Assembly: GCA_038380435.1 (NCBI GenBank)
Contig: JAWZYU010000010.1
Coordinates: forward strand, 43,310,135 to 43,374,134
DNA from: Ryuthela nishihirai
Taxonomy: Eukaryota > Arthropoda > Arachnida > Araneae > Heptathelidae
Length of the DNA stretch: 64,000 nucleotides
Direction: 5' to 3'
Program-made: the position numbers and the translations under genes
The notes under the pieces: model-generated
What the model was told of the DNA's origin: nothing
Databases searched by the model: none
Seen by the model: only the letters and a program-made list of their open reading frames with translations
Shown here: positions 54,800 to 64,000 of the stretch, in pieces
Layout of the letters: the number at the start of each line of letters is the position of its first letter
Numbering within the stretch: position 1 is the stretch's first letter

Positions 54800-54998
54800 A
54801 TGGTTTACGACCTGTAAGTGCCAATCTCGTAATCTGAAGCTCCCAGATTCGATTTTTTTCTTTATGTCCTCGGTGATAAAGGGGACATCTTTGAGCTTGG
54901 AAAGGTCGTCGTCCGTCGGATAAGGCGTTAAGCCACGGTCTTGTGCATAGGAGATAAATATATTGTTCAGGTTAAATAACGCTCTGAAACAATGGCAT
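54800..54998 (+). mobile_element. SINE-A fragment, diverged
   Basis: TCGTAATCTGAAGCTCCCAG, CTTGGAAAGGTCGTCGTCCG and a GGTTAAATAACGCTCTG block match the SINE-A head and body. It is cut off near 54998. Confidence 0.7.
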
Positions 54999-55379
54999 TC
55001 GTTTTCAAATAAAACGAGACAATAGTTTCTCTCCAGTAATAAATTATCACAGGAAAAGTCCTGTAGACAAGGAACACTTGATATAATGAGTTGTGAGCGT
55101 GAGTGATAAATATTATTACCATCAAAAATGTTGCGGCTTGCCTGCGCAACTACTGATAATAGATGGCGCCACTGGTGACTCAACAGGAAGACATACATGT
55201 CACTTAGTTGAAGGAATGGTCAGTTCCTCAGTGGTCTAACAGTTAAGACTCCTGGGTTCGAATTCCTATCAGTATAACCAATTTTTTTTCAACTCATTAT
55301 TTCAATAGTTTCTTTATGTCGTCTATCTGTGTATCTCTCCGTCTGTAGATATCGAACTTTTTTATTTAGAGAGAAAAAT

Positions 55380-55850
55380 ATTTTTTTTTTTTGGATGGTA
55401 TTGATGAAACATTGCGATCTGCACTTTCCGAACCTCTCTAACCTCTCTAAATACATAATTGCGCTCTCTAACCGTGGAAAAAGTTGAAGTAGATACTTGA
55501 AAAGTTGTTCTGGGAAATGTTTTATAGTTTCAATTGAGAATTCATCAACTTCTCTCACTGAATTTTTTTGAGTATTAACTGCTCGACGAAGCTCTGTTAA
55601 AGAAAATTCTGCGTCGAGAAAGCTTTGCATAGTTCATAGATAATGGGAAAAGGGACCATATGTTTTCCGGGCTTGTGACAAGTGAAATGCTACAAATAGT
55701 TCTGATTGTTCCTTGGGATCAGTGGATGACGTTTGTCCATCCATTACTACTAATGACAAAAAAAAATATTTTCCAATATGAGAGATTTTCGAAAATTTCG
55801 ATATAGTAGGATAAGAGAATAATATCTTGTTCAGGTTAAATAACACTCTG
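55380..55850 (-). pseudogene. LINE reverse transcriptase N-terminal relic
   Basis: The minus strand reads TDPKEQSELFVAFH (near 55685-55725) and FSLTELRRAVNTQKNS then IETIKHFPEQLFKYLLQLF (55480-55615), the entry region of Jockey/I-type RTs. The catalytic core is missing and the frame is broken. Confidence 0.75.
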
Positions 55851-55864
55851 AAACAATGGCATAC
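55829..55864. repeat. 36-bp direct repeat, second copy
   Basis: TTGTTCAGGTTAAATAAC and the following bases repeat 54963-54998 with one mismatch. The repeats bracket the LINE fragment. Confidence 0.8.
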
Positions 55865-56189
55865 CCAGGGGTAGGGTCCAGGTGGGTCAAGCCCCTCCCC
55901 CTACACGAAATCCCGTCGTCCTGTGCGAACTTGAGAGACTATCTGCTTCAAATCGAAAACAGGTGTATTTTTATAATTTCATTTTAGCCCCATGTTATAC
56001 GATCGACACTAAAAATAGATTATAAAATTTTATTTCATGTCGAATAGCATTTTAACATTTCTTTCCTTGTGGAGTATTTCAGTAATTGGGAAAAACGAAG
56101 TCTCATTCACCCCCACCCCCCACCCCTTCCCACAAAAAAACTAAATCCTTGGTACGGGCCTACTCTGGATGAGAGGCTTCTATATGCTT
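55865..56189. other. No gene recognised
   Basis: AT-rich DNA with C-rich tracts (GGGTAGGGTCCAGG, CCCCCACCCCCC). No family recognised. Confidence 0.4.
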
Positions 56190-56305
56190 GCCATAATAGC
56201 TGTCCCGTAGATCACCATTCTCAACCTTCCCTGAACCTTTGGGGTCTTTGTCACCTCGCCATTTAGCCCATTGTGTGCAGAAAAGCGCCGCTTAGAAATA
56301 ACCCA
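56190..56305 (+). mobile_element. SINE-A 3' fragment
   Basis: AACCTTCCCTGAACCTTTGG then CCATTTAGCCCATTGTGTGC match the SINE-A tail. Confidence 0.7.
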
Positions 56306-56904
56306 GAAACTAAAGAAATAAAAAAACAAAAGAAAACAGCGGAAGAACAGAGAGAGCATTAAAGTTAAAAAGCCACTGACATTTGAAAAAGCACACATAC
56401 ACATAAACAAATTTTTTACCTCAACAGAAACTCATTGAGACTAGCAACTAACTAACCCTAGATTTTAGTCGAATTCTCTCTCTGATATTTTTTTATCCTT
56501 TATTGTTGTTCTTTTTACCTCACAATTTTTTTTTTCGTGTATGTGTCTGTTTGTTGCATACGAATTCTCTGTCTCTCTCGCTTTTTATCTTCCTTCCTGC
56601 GACTTTTCCGCTGAATGGATGAAAATAAATTGAGGAGAAAAAAGGGAGCGGTTGAATTCACTGGTTTATGTAAACGGACGGGAAACACCCTTTGTCAACA
56701 TGAATGCTCCTAGCATGAAGTCTGTTCATAGTCGGAGACAGTTGAAGGAAGCCGCACTAGTGCCCTCTATACGCGGCACTGAAATACCACAATAACTCGG
56801 TGACGTCACAGAAGTGGGGGTGGGGGTGGAGAGGATGAAGAGAGTGCAGTCATGGCTGTCTACACTGGCAGATTGCCAGCGTTGCCCTGCCCTGGGTTCT
56901 TCGA
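56306..56904. other. No gene recognised
   Basis: AT-rich with CT-rich tracts, no motif-bearing frame. Confidence 0.45.
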
Positions 56905-56993
56905 TGCATGGAAATGGTCCTAATGCTGGCTAGAATTGTGTCTACCAACGACAGACTGAAGTTACTGGCGACTTCATCGGATACAGGTCTCTT
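56905..56993 (-). repeat. 89-bp perfect inverted repeat, right copy
   Basis: Exact reverse complement of 54673-54761. In the minus reading the same frame is open through the segment and runs on for about 22 codons. Confidence 0.95.
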
Positions 56994-57720
56994 CAAGCGT
57001 AGTAAAACTTGTCCCCTACGATTTCCCACCTCACCTCACCCCCCACCCCCTCCCCTCCTAACCCGACGCAGATGAGAAAGAAGCACTCCTCAGTTAATTT
57101 GCCAGTGAAGATTTGTGCCCTTCGTAAAGTACCTAGTCGTTCGCACTTGACCTGTAATTTGGAAAGTCTGGCCACATTGTTAGGAATAAAAAAAATAATG
57201 AAAGAGAAAAAAAAAACCCTCTCAATTACGGCAGATGGTTCGCTTCACTTTTATTAGTTCCTGTTTCTTTATTTTGTTTATTCGGTGTTGTTTTTTTAAT
57301 TCCCATTCTCTCCCACAGTCATCACGTACCACCCAACCGCTGCGCGTATCTGGATGTGTGACATCTGTTTGTAGCGGAAAATGACCACTTTAAATACAGC
57401 ACAATTTCCTAATTTTCCGTGTCCATTTTTCTATCTTACACTCTCCTCTCTCTCCCACATTTATTTTATTTTTCTGCTTGAGCGTTTATTTTTTTTAATC
57501 TTCCAGCTTTTTTCTGCGATGTTTTACTGTTTCTCTTTTTCTTTGATCTTTCATTTCTACCTTGAAGGAAAAAAAAAGGAACATACGATGAATTCTAATA
57601 AAAGTTAATATTTCATCTTTAATAGCCAGTTTGGTTGAACTAAATTTTTTCTTGAGAATATTTCCTTTGATAAGGAAAGAGTGAATTACCGTGTTCTGGG
57701 ACAGAAATGAATGCGGGATG
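56994..57720. other. No gene recognised
   Basis: Low-complexity C/T-rich tracts (CCTCACCTCACCCCCCACC near 57030) and T-rich stretches. No supported gene. Confidence 0.45.
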
Positions 57721-57724
57721 GTGT

Positions 57725-57920
57725 AATCTTTGGGAGAACCAGGATTGTCGACTGAAGATCTGAGGTTGAATCCTTAAGTCTCCAATGTTGAGATATTTTC
57801 CAATAATCCATGTTTTACTACCTGCGATGGGGAAAGGCTACATTGATCGACATAGAAAACCCGCCGTCCATCGGAATGACATTACGCTGTGACTTCTTGC
57901 TCAAGAGAGTCATACCCAGA
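57725..57920 (+). mobile_element. SINE-A fragment, highly diverged
   Basis: Traces of the head and body (GAAAGGCTACATTGATCG, CCGCCGTCCATCGGAATG). Confidence 0.5.
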
Positions 57921-57939
57921 GGCCGATTAAACAAATTTG

Positions 57940-58068
57940 TGGTGCTTTTCTGTTGAGGTCCCGCCATCCTCACAGACCTTATATTATGGCGTGTAAACTG
58001 ACAGACTCTTGTCAGACTTTTGTGGCAAACAGCTGCTTGAGGGGATACTTATTTTTATTTTATCACAC
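57940..58068 (+). mobile_element. SINE-B, 5'-truncated
   Basis: The 3' half (TTGAGGTCCCGCCATCCTCA to the GAGGGGATACTTATTT tail) without a tRNA head. Confidence 0.85.
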
Positions 58069-58193
58069 AAATTGAAGCATCGATCTTATTATCCCCGTTC
58101 TTTGTGTATAATATTGTTCTTACTATTTTTGAAATGTGCACAAGTTCAAAAATATGTTAATATTACTTAAAATATATAGGTATTAGTATTAAA

Positions 58194-58404
58194 TAACCGT
58201 CCCATGGCTGAGTGGTTAGCACACTTGGCTACTGATCTAAGGGACCTGGGTTCGAGCCCCGGGTAAGGCATGGTTGTGTGTGTTGTTTTTCTGCTGAGGT
58301 CCTGCCATCCTCTCAGACCTTCTACTATGGCATATAAACTGGCAGGCTCCTGTCAGACCTCTGTGGCAAGCAGCTGCTTGAGGGGGTATTTATTTTATAT
58401 TTTT
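58194..58404 (+). mobile_element. SINE-B, full-length with TSD
   Basis: An exact 13-bp TSD, TATTAGTATTAAA, lies at 58181-58193 and 58405-58417. Box B is GGTTCGAGCCCC. Confidence 0.93.
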
Positions 58405-58429
58405 TATTAGTATTAAAAAGACCCTGTTG

Positions 58430-58620
58430 GCGCCACAGTTTAATCGTGCACTGGCCACACTCTGTGCATATTAAAAGCAATCTGTTTGGCCTTTACGAAA
58501 GTCTACTGTCTATTTCGAACCGTTATCCAATGGTTCAGGGATTTGGATCCTTGTGATTTTGAAGTAGTTGCAAACCTGGAGCCCTTTCAATCCTTCGGGT
58601 TCTTGTCACCTGAAGATTAC
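58430..58620 (+). mobile_element. SINE-A trace, very diverged
   Basis: Weak similarity to the SINE-A body (GCATATTAAAAGCAATCTG, GGCCTTTACGAAAGTCTACTG). Confidence 0.4.
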
Positions 58621-58734
58621 TTGAACCGTGGAGTTTTAACGCTCTCGGTTTGTGACGACTCAAAATTTGTGACATGGGACCCTTAGACGTACTTCTCAGC
58701 TTTAGTGTCCCTATAACTTGTGGTGAGGTTAGAC

Positions 58735-58989
58735 TTGTGGACACCAATGGGCTTGGAAAGGCCACCGTCCATCTTATGGGGTATTAAGCCTTGCCTCGTG
58801 TGCAGGAGAGCTATACGCTGTGCAAGATGAAAAACACAATGGATGGCCTTGACGGGAGACTGCCGTCTGTCTCCTAAGAGTTGTCCAAGGGGTCCCTTTC
58901 CTCCAACCTTTTCTGAGACATTTGGGTTTTTGTTACCTGGTCATTTTGTCTATTGTGTGCAAAAAAAAGTCAAAATAACCCAATTCAAC
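58735..58989 (+). mobile_element. SINE-A, 5'-truncated
   Basis: From GGACACCAATGGGCTTGG to the ATAACCCAATTCAAC tail; moderately diverged. Confidence 0.8.
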
Positions 58990-59534
58990 ACATCAGATTT
59001 AATGCTCCGCTGAATACTGGTGTCCCTGGAATCTGTGTGTGATTTTGAAATTTCGGATCTTTATGACCGTGGTCAATTAGCCATTAATGCGGAAAGTAAA
59101 CATGGGATGTCCAGAAGCTAGATAAACTTTCAAGAGTGTACTCACTGATATTAAATATGAGCAAAACTCTGAAGAAATGATGCAAATATTGACTTTCTTT
59201 TTTAACGTAGATTTCTATTTTTAACTCATTTATTTTTTGCCTTGATAATGACTCTTTCTCCAGAATTAATCCTACCCAATTAACCACACGCACCAATACA
59301 CCCAGTAGCCCAGATTCAGCTTTATGCTACGGCACACAAACAAAGCACTTTAAACACACACATGACAGATAAATTTAGATCAAGACAAATCATTCGTCCA
59401 TTTAGACCTTGGGTATTGGCTGCACCATGAAATCCATGTCTAAACACTGTGAAATCGCAGCGATTTGTAAAACAGTTATCTTCCATTTGAGAACAAACAC
59501 ATTATGTGATCAATGAATTATGATCTTCCCACTC
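58990..59534. other. No gene recognised
   Basis: AT-rich DNA without a supported gene. Confidence 0.45.
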
Positions 59535-59994
59535 CATGCTATATTAATGGAAGCGAAGTTCGAAGTCCTATAACTTTTGAAATAAGCCTTTTATGAGAAA
59601 CTAACTAAGGCTAAATTAAAGATCTCGAATCAATTCTATTTCAATATTGATTTTTCAACAAAATTCCTTCGGGTATTTAGATTGTTATGGAAGTTTGAAC
59701 ATTTAACGACAGCAATGCTTGTCAAAAGAATTTACCTTTGAAGTTAATTGAAACAAGAAGTATTATTTTAGAACATTTCATAAATAGCTACATATATGAA
59801 AAGTGTGTGTAAATAATTACTTTAATATTAGTTTAACTTTTTTGATAAATTTCATAGAATACAATGTTGCTCTGAAATTTTAAATCTCTATCCCTATTTA
59901 AATTCTGATAGAATATTGTTGAAAAACGACATTTAGATATATTTGAGATCTTTAATTAACTTTGTCACATTTTCCCATAAAAATCATATTTTAA

Positions 59995-60512
59995 CCCTTT
60001 CAGGACCATAAGGTTTCTAAGAGTAAATATTAGTATGTAACTGTTTATTTTAGTTTGTTTAGACGTAAAATAAATAAAAATCAGAAGAAAAATACATAAC
60101 AATGTGTAGTTTTTTTGGAAAATATTTTTCCCAATGGACTATAAAGGTAACACAAATTATAGTTAGGCTTATTATGCAATGTGTTTTATTTATTGGTTTA
60201 TTAGAACAAAATGTTAATTAAAATAATACAAAATTATGAAATAAAATTACTATACAAAATGATGTGCTAATTATGATATTCTGCGAAGCAATTTCTTTTG
60301 GTAGTGAGGCAAAGATGGACATTGCACATAGTACATATATTATGCGTCCTGACAGTTCTGTTTTTGTTTTCTAAACGTTCCCGTTTACGTAATTGCGTTC
60401 GGCATACGTTCTATTTTGACATTCTGTATAAAAAATGCAGATAAGGTTATAATTAAATACGACAATCACCAATTTTGAAATGGGAAAAATGTTTCCCTTA
60501 GTCGTGAAAGAG
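59995..60512 (-). mobile_element. piggyBac-type element relic
   Basis: TTAA flanks both ends exactly (59991-59994, 60513-60516). The left end CCCTTTCAGGACCATAAGG and the right end (reverse complement CTCTTTCACGACTAAGGG) are imperfect TIRs. It keeps a transposase C-terminal relic. The rest is AT-rich and decayed. Confidence 0.88.
60267..60410 (-). pseudogene. piggyBac transposase Cys-rich C-terminal domain
   Basis: The minus strand reads CTMCNVHLCLTTKRNCF then AEYHN and a stop (60267-60340). This is the Cys-rich RING-like tail of piggyBac transposases, preceded by an Arg/Lys-rich CRTQLRKRER. The frame is open for 47 codons and is cut by an in-frame stop at 60411-60413. Catalytic Asp residues lie outside and were not found. 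Confidence 0.85.
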
Positions 60513-60589
60513 TTAAAGGTTGCAGAACTTCGAAGTTAGCGTCCCATTGGCATAACATGATTGAATGATCATTATTCAGTATATAACTA

Positions 60590-62225
60590 GGTGAATTCAG
60601 TAAAAAAAATCTCTCATACAGAACGGTCAATAACAGATCTTAAAAAACATAATTTGTTGCGAAATACATATGAGTAAAAGTATTTAGGAATAGTCTTAGA
60701 TACCAGGCTAAAATGGAATAAACATTTGCAAAAAGTATGATGCCGTCCCATGGCCGAGTGGTTAGCGCGCTTGGCTACTGATCTAAGGGACCTGCGGTTC
60801 GAGCCCCGGGTAAGGCATGGATATTTGTGTTGTCTTTCTGCTGAGGTCCTGCCATCCTCTCAGACCTTCTACTGTGGCATATAAACTGACAGGCTCCTGT
60901 CAGACCTCTGTGGCAAGCACCTGCTTGAGGGGTATTTATTATTTTTATTTATTTATGTACAACTGGAAAAAAAAACTCTTTAATTTTGCTAAAATGCTTA
61001 GCCACAACATATTGATGATGCTCTCCAACAAATTTTCTTTATCTTTAAAAACATTTGGTTGCACTAAAGTTGGAATTTGTTCTTGGTTTCTTGGTGGAAA
61101 TGCTAGACTATAAATTTAATAAGCTACCTATTTTGCAAAAAAAAGTTTATTTGACTAGCCTTGGACTTACTGAAAGGTAGCCCAAATCTTTCTCTTTTTG
61201 GCAAAAACATCTCTGCCAATTTTTGAAATTAGAGCAAAATATTTGCTCATTAAGGAATATAAATATAAAGAGTATTTTTAATAGAGAAAATTTCAGATAA
61301 AAATTTCGAATGTTTCTGATCTTAGTTGTATTTTTGTAAAATTTTAGAAATTGAAAATAAAAGTGATTTATATACAGACCTCTTGCCTATATGGACTTTG
61401 GAGTATTCAATTGTGAAAGAAAGTTTCCTAATATAAAATAAAAAGTGACATGAATCAAAAGGTTTATAAGTGAATCCTCCATTGATAACGAATACGACAA
61501 TTTTTTTACACATATTTACTGATGGGGCTTACCTCCCCAATGAAATATTGCTACAGCAGCTACATACCAACCAAAAAGGTTTGTAAACAATATAAATTTT
61601 CAGCACATCCTACTATTTTGCAGGTATTTCCATCATACTAGATTTTAAAAAATATGCACTAAATCTGTTAAAAAAAGGTAGCCATATAATTCTTCAATGG
61701 TTGCCTAGCCACTGTGAAATGGCAGACAATGAGGATGTGGGCAAATGAATTAAGGATGCTGTTAATTTACAAGTAACTACAACTTTACCTACATTTCTCA
61801 TCAGTTTGAAAACGAAATATAAAGATAAAGAATTTCAAGAACTTAATGCATATTTCAAATTTCATTCTCCAATTAATAACAACTTTAGATTTCATCTTGA
61901 TGAATAAATTTTATTTTTTAAAAATTTTAATTACAGTAGACAAGATATTATTAAAATCATAAAGTTGCGTGTAGGTACAGCTGCATCAAATAATTACTTT
62001 TTCAAAATTACGAAAACCCAATCCGATCTTTGTAATACCTGCAAAGTTAAAGAGACTTTCGCAAGTCTTGCTAAATTGTGCAAAATATGATGAAGCACGA
62101 AAAAAAGGGTTTGAAGCACTTCAGCACAAATGCAATTTAGTTGAATTTACACTACAAAATAGTTTGAATCACGATGCTTTCTTTTAAATTGGTTGTTTAC
62201 CAACTTTTAATTGATTTCCTTAGAG
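60590..62225 (+). pseudogene. LINE RT end and RNase H relic
   Basis: Plus strand. The RT C-terminal block YLGIVLDTRLKWNKHLQK lies at about 60680-60740, interrupted by a SINE-B. It is followed by an RNase H-like domain: IFTDGAYL near 61515-61545 (catalytic Asp context), then LQWLPSHCEMADNE (61695-61735). A C-terminal part follows to about 62190. I/Jockey-type LINEs have this order. Many stops; inactive. Confidence 0.78.
60743..60950 (+). mobile_element. SINE-B, full-length, inserted in a LINE relic
   Basis: CCGTCCCATGGCCGAGTGG head. The 3' half reads AAGCACCTGCTT with one change from the usual palindrome. No clear TSD. Confidence 0.87.
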
Positions 62226-62328
62226 ATTCGATGCTACAACGTAGAATATATTTTTGGCTTTCTATTTTTTATTAATATCTGTGAGATCTAAATAGCTCAT
62301 CATCGTATATACCTCCTCTATGTATATA

Positions 62329-63290
62329 CACAGAAGAGCCAAAACATTATGACCATCTGCCTAATATGATGTTGGTCCTCCACGTGCCACCTAAACAGCT
62401 CTTACTCAACGAGGCATAGGCGCCATAAGATTTCTAAAGGTGTCTTGTGGTATCTGCTACTAACACGTTACCAACACCAGACGCTGCATATCGGATATGC
62501 TGTTCCAACACAAACCACAGATGCTCGATTGGATTGGTGTCTGGGGAATTTGGAGACCACCACCGGCTTGTTTTTGTCCCAAGGTTCATCCTGGTGCCAA
62601 CACTTCCCCAGGTAAACGAAGCCCCTGCCGTCCACATGGTGCAAGAGGAAACGAGATTTATCGGACCAGACGATCTTCTTCCAATCATTCAAGGTCCAGT
62701 TTTAATGCTCGCGTGCCCATTGTAGGCGCTTTCGATGGTGAAGAAGTTAGCATGGGCACTCGGAGTATCCTTCAGCTACCCAGCCCCATTTTCAGAAGGG
62801 TTCGATGTACTGTATATTGTGTCACATTACTCCCATCATTAGCATTCAAATTACGGGCGAGTTGCGCCACAGTATCCCTTCTGTTGGCTTGTACCATACG
62901 GGATAGCCTTTGCTCACCTCTAGCATCGATGAGCCGTGGTCGGCCCACACCTTGCCGGCGTTTCGTGGTTTTTCCCTCCTCGGACCACTTTTTGTAGGTA
63001 CTAACCACGGTTGACCGTGAGCACCCCACAAAACTTGTCATCTCGGAAATGCTCTGACCCAATCGTCTGGCCATTACAATTTGGCCTTTGTCAAACTCAC
63101 TTAGGTCCCACGCCTTTCCCATCCTTTAGAATAACACTGATTAAAAGAGCTCAGTATCAGGTATTATTTATACGGTTTCATGACCTTCACACGCGCCGTC
63201 GTTTACCTGCAGTTGGTTCGATTTGCATAAAGACGTCTCTCCGGTGTACGTAACGTTGGTATTGTACACTCAAATTCTAAAATTTTCAGT
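62329..63290 (-). mobile_element. Tc1-like transposon relic
   Basis: The left end CACAGAAGAGCCAAAACATT is preceded by TA (62327-62328). The right TIR was not found, so the right boundary is approximate. Confidence 0.8.
62434..63122 (-). pseudogene. Tc1-like transposase with an internal deletion
   Basis: The N-terminus (63122-62775) starts [16 protein letters not shown] and has paired HTH motifs ([20 protein letters not shown]) and a GRPR linker. The first Asp block WSDKSRF (62660-62680) follows after a frame shift. The frame then jumps to SPDTNPIEHLW (62510-62545), the Glu region. The second-Asp segment between them is missing, so part of the catalytic core is deleted. Inactive. Confidence 0.87.
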
Positions 63291-64000
63291 TTTTCAATTG
63301 CTTTAGAGTAGAAATGCACAACTAAACATCCCAGAGGCGTATAATGTTAAATAAATAATCTTAAAGTAAGCATTATAAGAAAGTGACTGTTTGCGACTTA
63401 TTCCTTAAACAAAGTAAAAAACAACCATAATTGCCAGCTATAAAGATATAAAGAAAAGGATAAAGTCACTCATCAGACAAAAGATGAGATGCTTTTTAAT
63501 AATACTTGAGTATAATGAGGAAAAGATTAGGGAAAGTAAAAGAAAAATCCTCTTGTGTGGATTTTTCCAAGTGAATAGAAGAACATTTTGCCCTTCAGAT
63601 CCGAGAGATAGCGAAACGTGTAGGAAGGCCAAAAGAAAACCTTTTTTCCACGCTTTCCGCTTTTGTGAAGTAACCTTCGAGGTGGATCTGAAGCTTTCCC
63701 TTCTCGGCGCTTTTGTCTGCTGCTCTTCTGGATTCAAGGTCTGGCTGTAATTTGCATCTCTTTGTGGTTAAGGATGAGCACTCCGTTTAACACGGGGAGT
63801 TAAAGGGAAAGTGACTAAACAACTTGAAAGATATCAACCTGTCAACCTGTTCTGGAGTTTCACTTATTTATAGCGTCTCGACATGCAAACGGCTCCGTTT
63901 GCACTCAACGCTGTGTGATACTTTTATATATTGTGAGTTTATATTAAGAGTAGAATATCATAAAGTGTATTAAAATGTTTTTTTTTCTTTTGATAAACTA
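63291..64000. other. No gene recognised
   Basis: AT-rich DNA. Two overlapping frames on opposite strands at 63438-63750 (99 and 88 codons) have no recognised motif. Confidence 0.4.

Larger units (their letters stand above)
59535..60559. mobile_element. Fold-back FB3, copy split by a piggyBac element
   Basis: Ends: CATGCTATATTAATGGAAGC at left and CCATTGGCATAACATG at right, inverted relatives. The arms pair over about 150 bp (GATCTCGAATCAATTC with the complementary stretch near 59945). The right arm is interrupted by the piggyBac-like element. Confidence 0.78.

Noticed and set aside
63438..63750. Overlapping frames on both strands at the right edge
   Set aside because: Both are open by chance; no motif and no supporting signal.

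Overview
This is non-coding animal DNA made almost entirely of transposable elements. No complete host gene, rRNA gene or functional tRNA gene could be recognised. The organism is a metazoan, most likely an arthropod and possibly an arachnid. This rests on tRNA-headed SINEs in many copies, RTE/Jockey-type LINEs, Tc1/mariner, Tigger, piggyBac and hAT relics, and a Ty3/gypsy-type gag of the kind I associate with chelicerates. The species-level guess is recollection, not something the sequence proves. The background is AT-rich, with at least twelve pure G or C runs of 11 bases or more.

Two SINE families dominate. SINE-A (about 385 bp) has a tRNA-Thr(CGT)-like head and a tail rich in AACCC; about 30 copies and fragments are present, and many carry exact 7-13 bp target-site duplications. 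SINE-B (about 200 bp) has a head like a class II (Ser/Leu) tRNA; ten copies are present. These SINEs interrupt other elements: a mariner-type transposon (3 kb), another SINE (4.3 kb), Jockey-type LINE fragments (15 kb, 53 kb, 60 kb) and a Tigger transposase (44 kb). This gives a readable relative chronology.

Layout: 0-8 kb, SINEs and a 1.48 kb mariner-type element with intact TIRs. 9-14 kb, a rearranged LINE fragment, a 36-bp array and unique DNA. 14-18 kb, a LINE whose RT frame runs into a 42-bp coding-like minisatellite. 19-24 kb, satellite-like repeats and a 3.2 kb RTE-type LINE on the minus strand. 24-27 kb, fold-back elements, perfect hairpins and a degenerate satellite. 28-33 kb, Tc1, hAT and SINE relics. 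33.4-38 kb, a young LTR retrotransposon (LTRs about 99% identical, 5-bp TSD) with an uninterrupted 721-codon gag-protease ORF, no pol, and an internal copy of its own PBS-leader-gag start. 38-42 kb, two minisatellites. 42-46 kb, a Tigger/pogo transposase relic. 48-52 kb, a fold-back element, a hAT MITE with perfect 8-bp TSD and a Tc1-like relic. 52-57 kb, LINE ORF1 and RT relics and an 89-bp perfect inverted repeat. 57-64 kb, SINEs, a piggyBac relic nested inside a fold-back element, an RNase H-bearing LINE relic and a Tc1 relic.

The observations most worth following are the gag-protease-only LTR element with its duplicated leader, the 89-bp perfect inverted repeat with an open frame, the RT-minisatellite chimeric ORF, the 42-bp and 38-bp arrays, the perfect hairpins at 25.1 kb, the 52-bp insertion with its own 11-bp TSD, and the fold-back family with three copies. 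I saw nothing that looks like a new multi-gene system.
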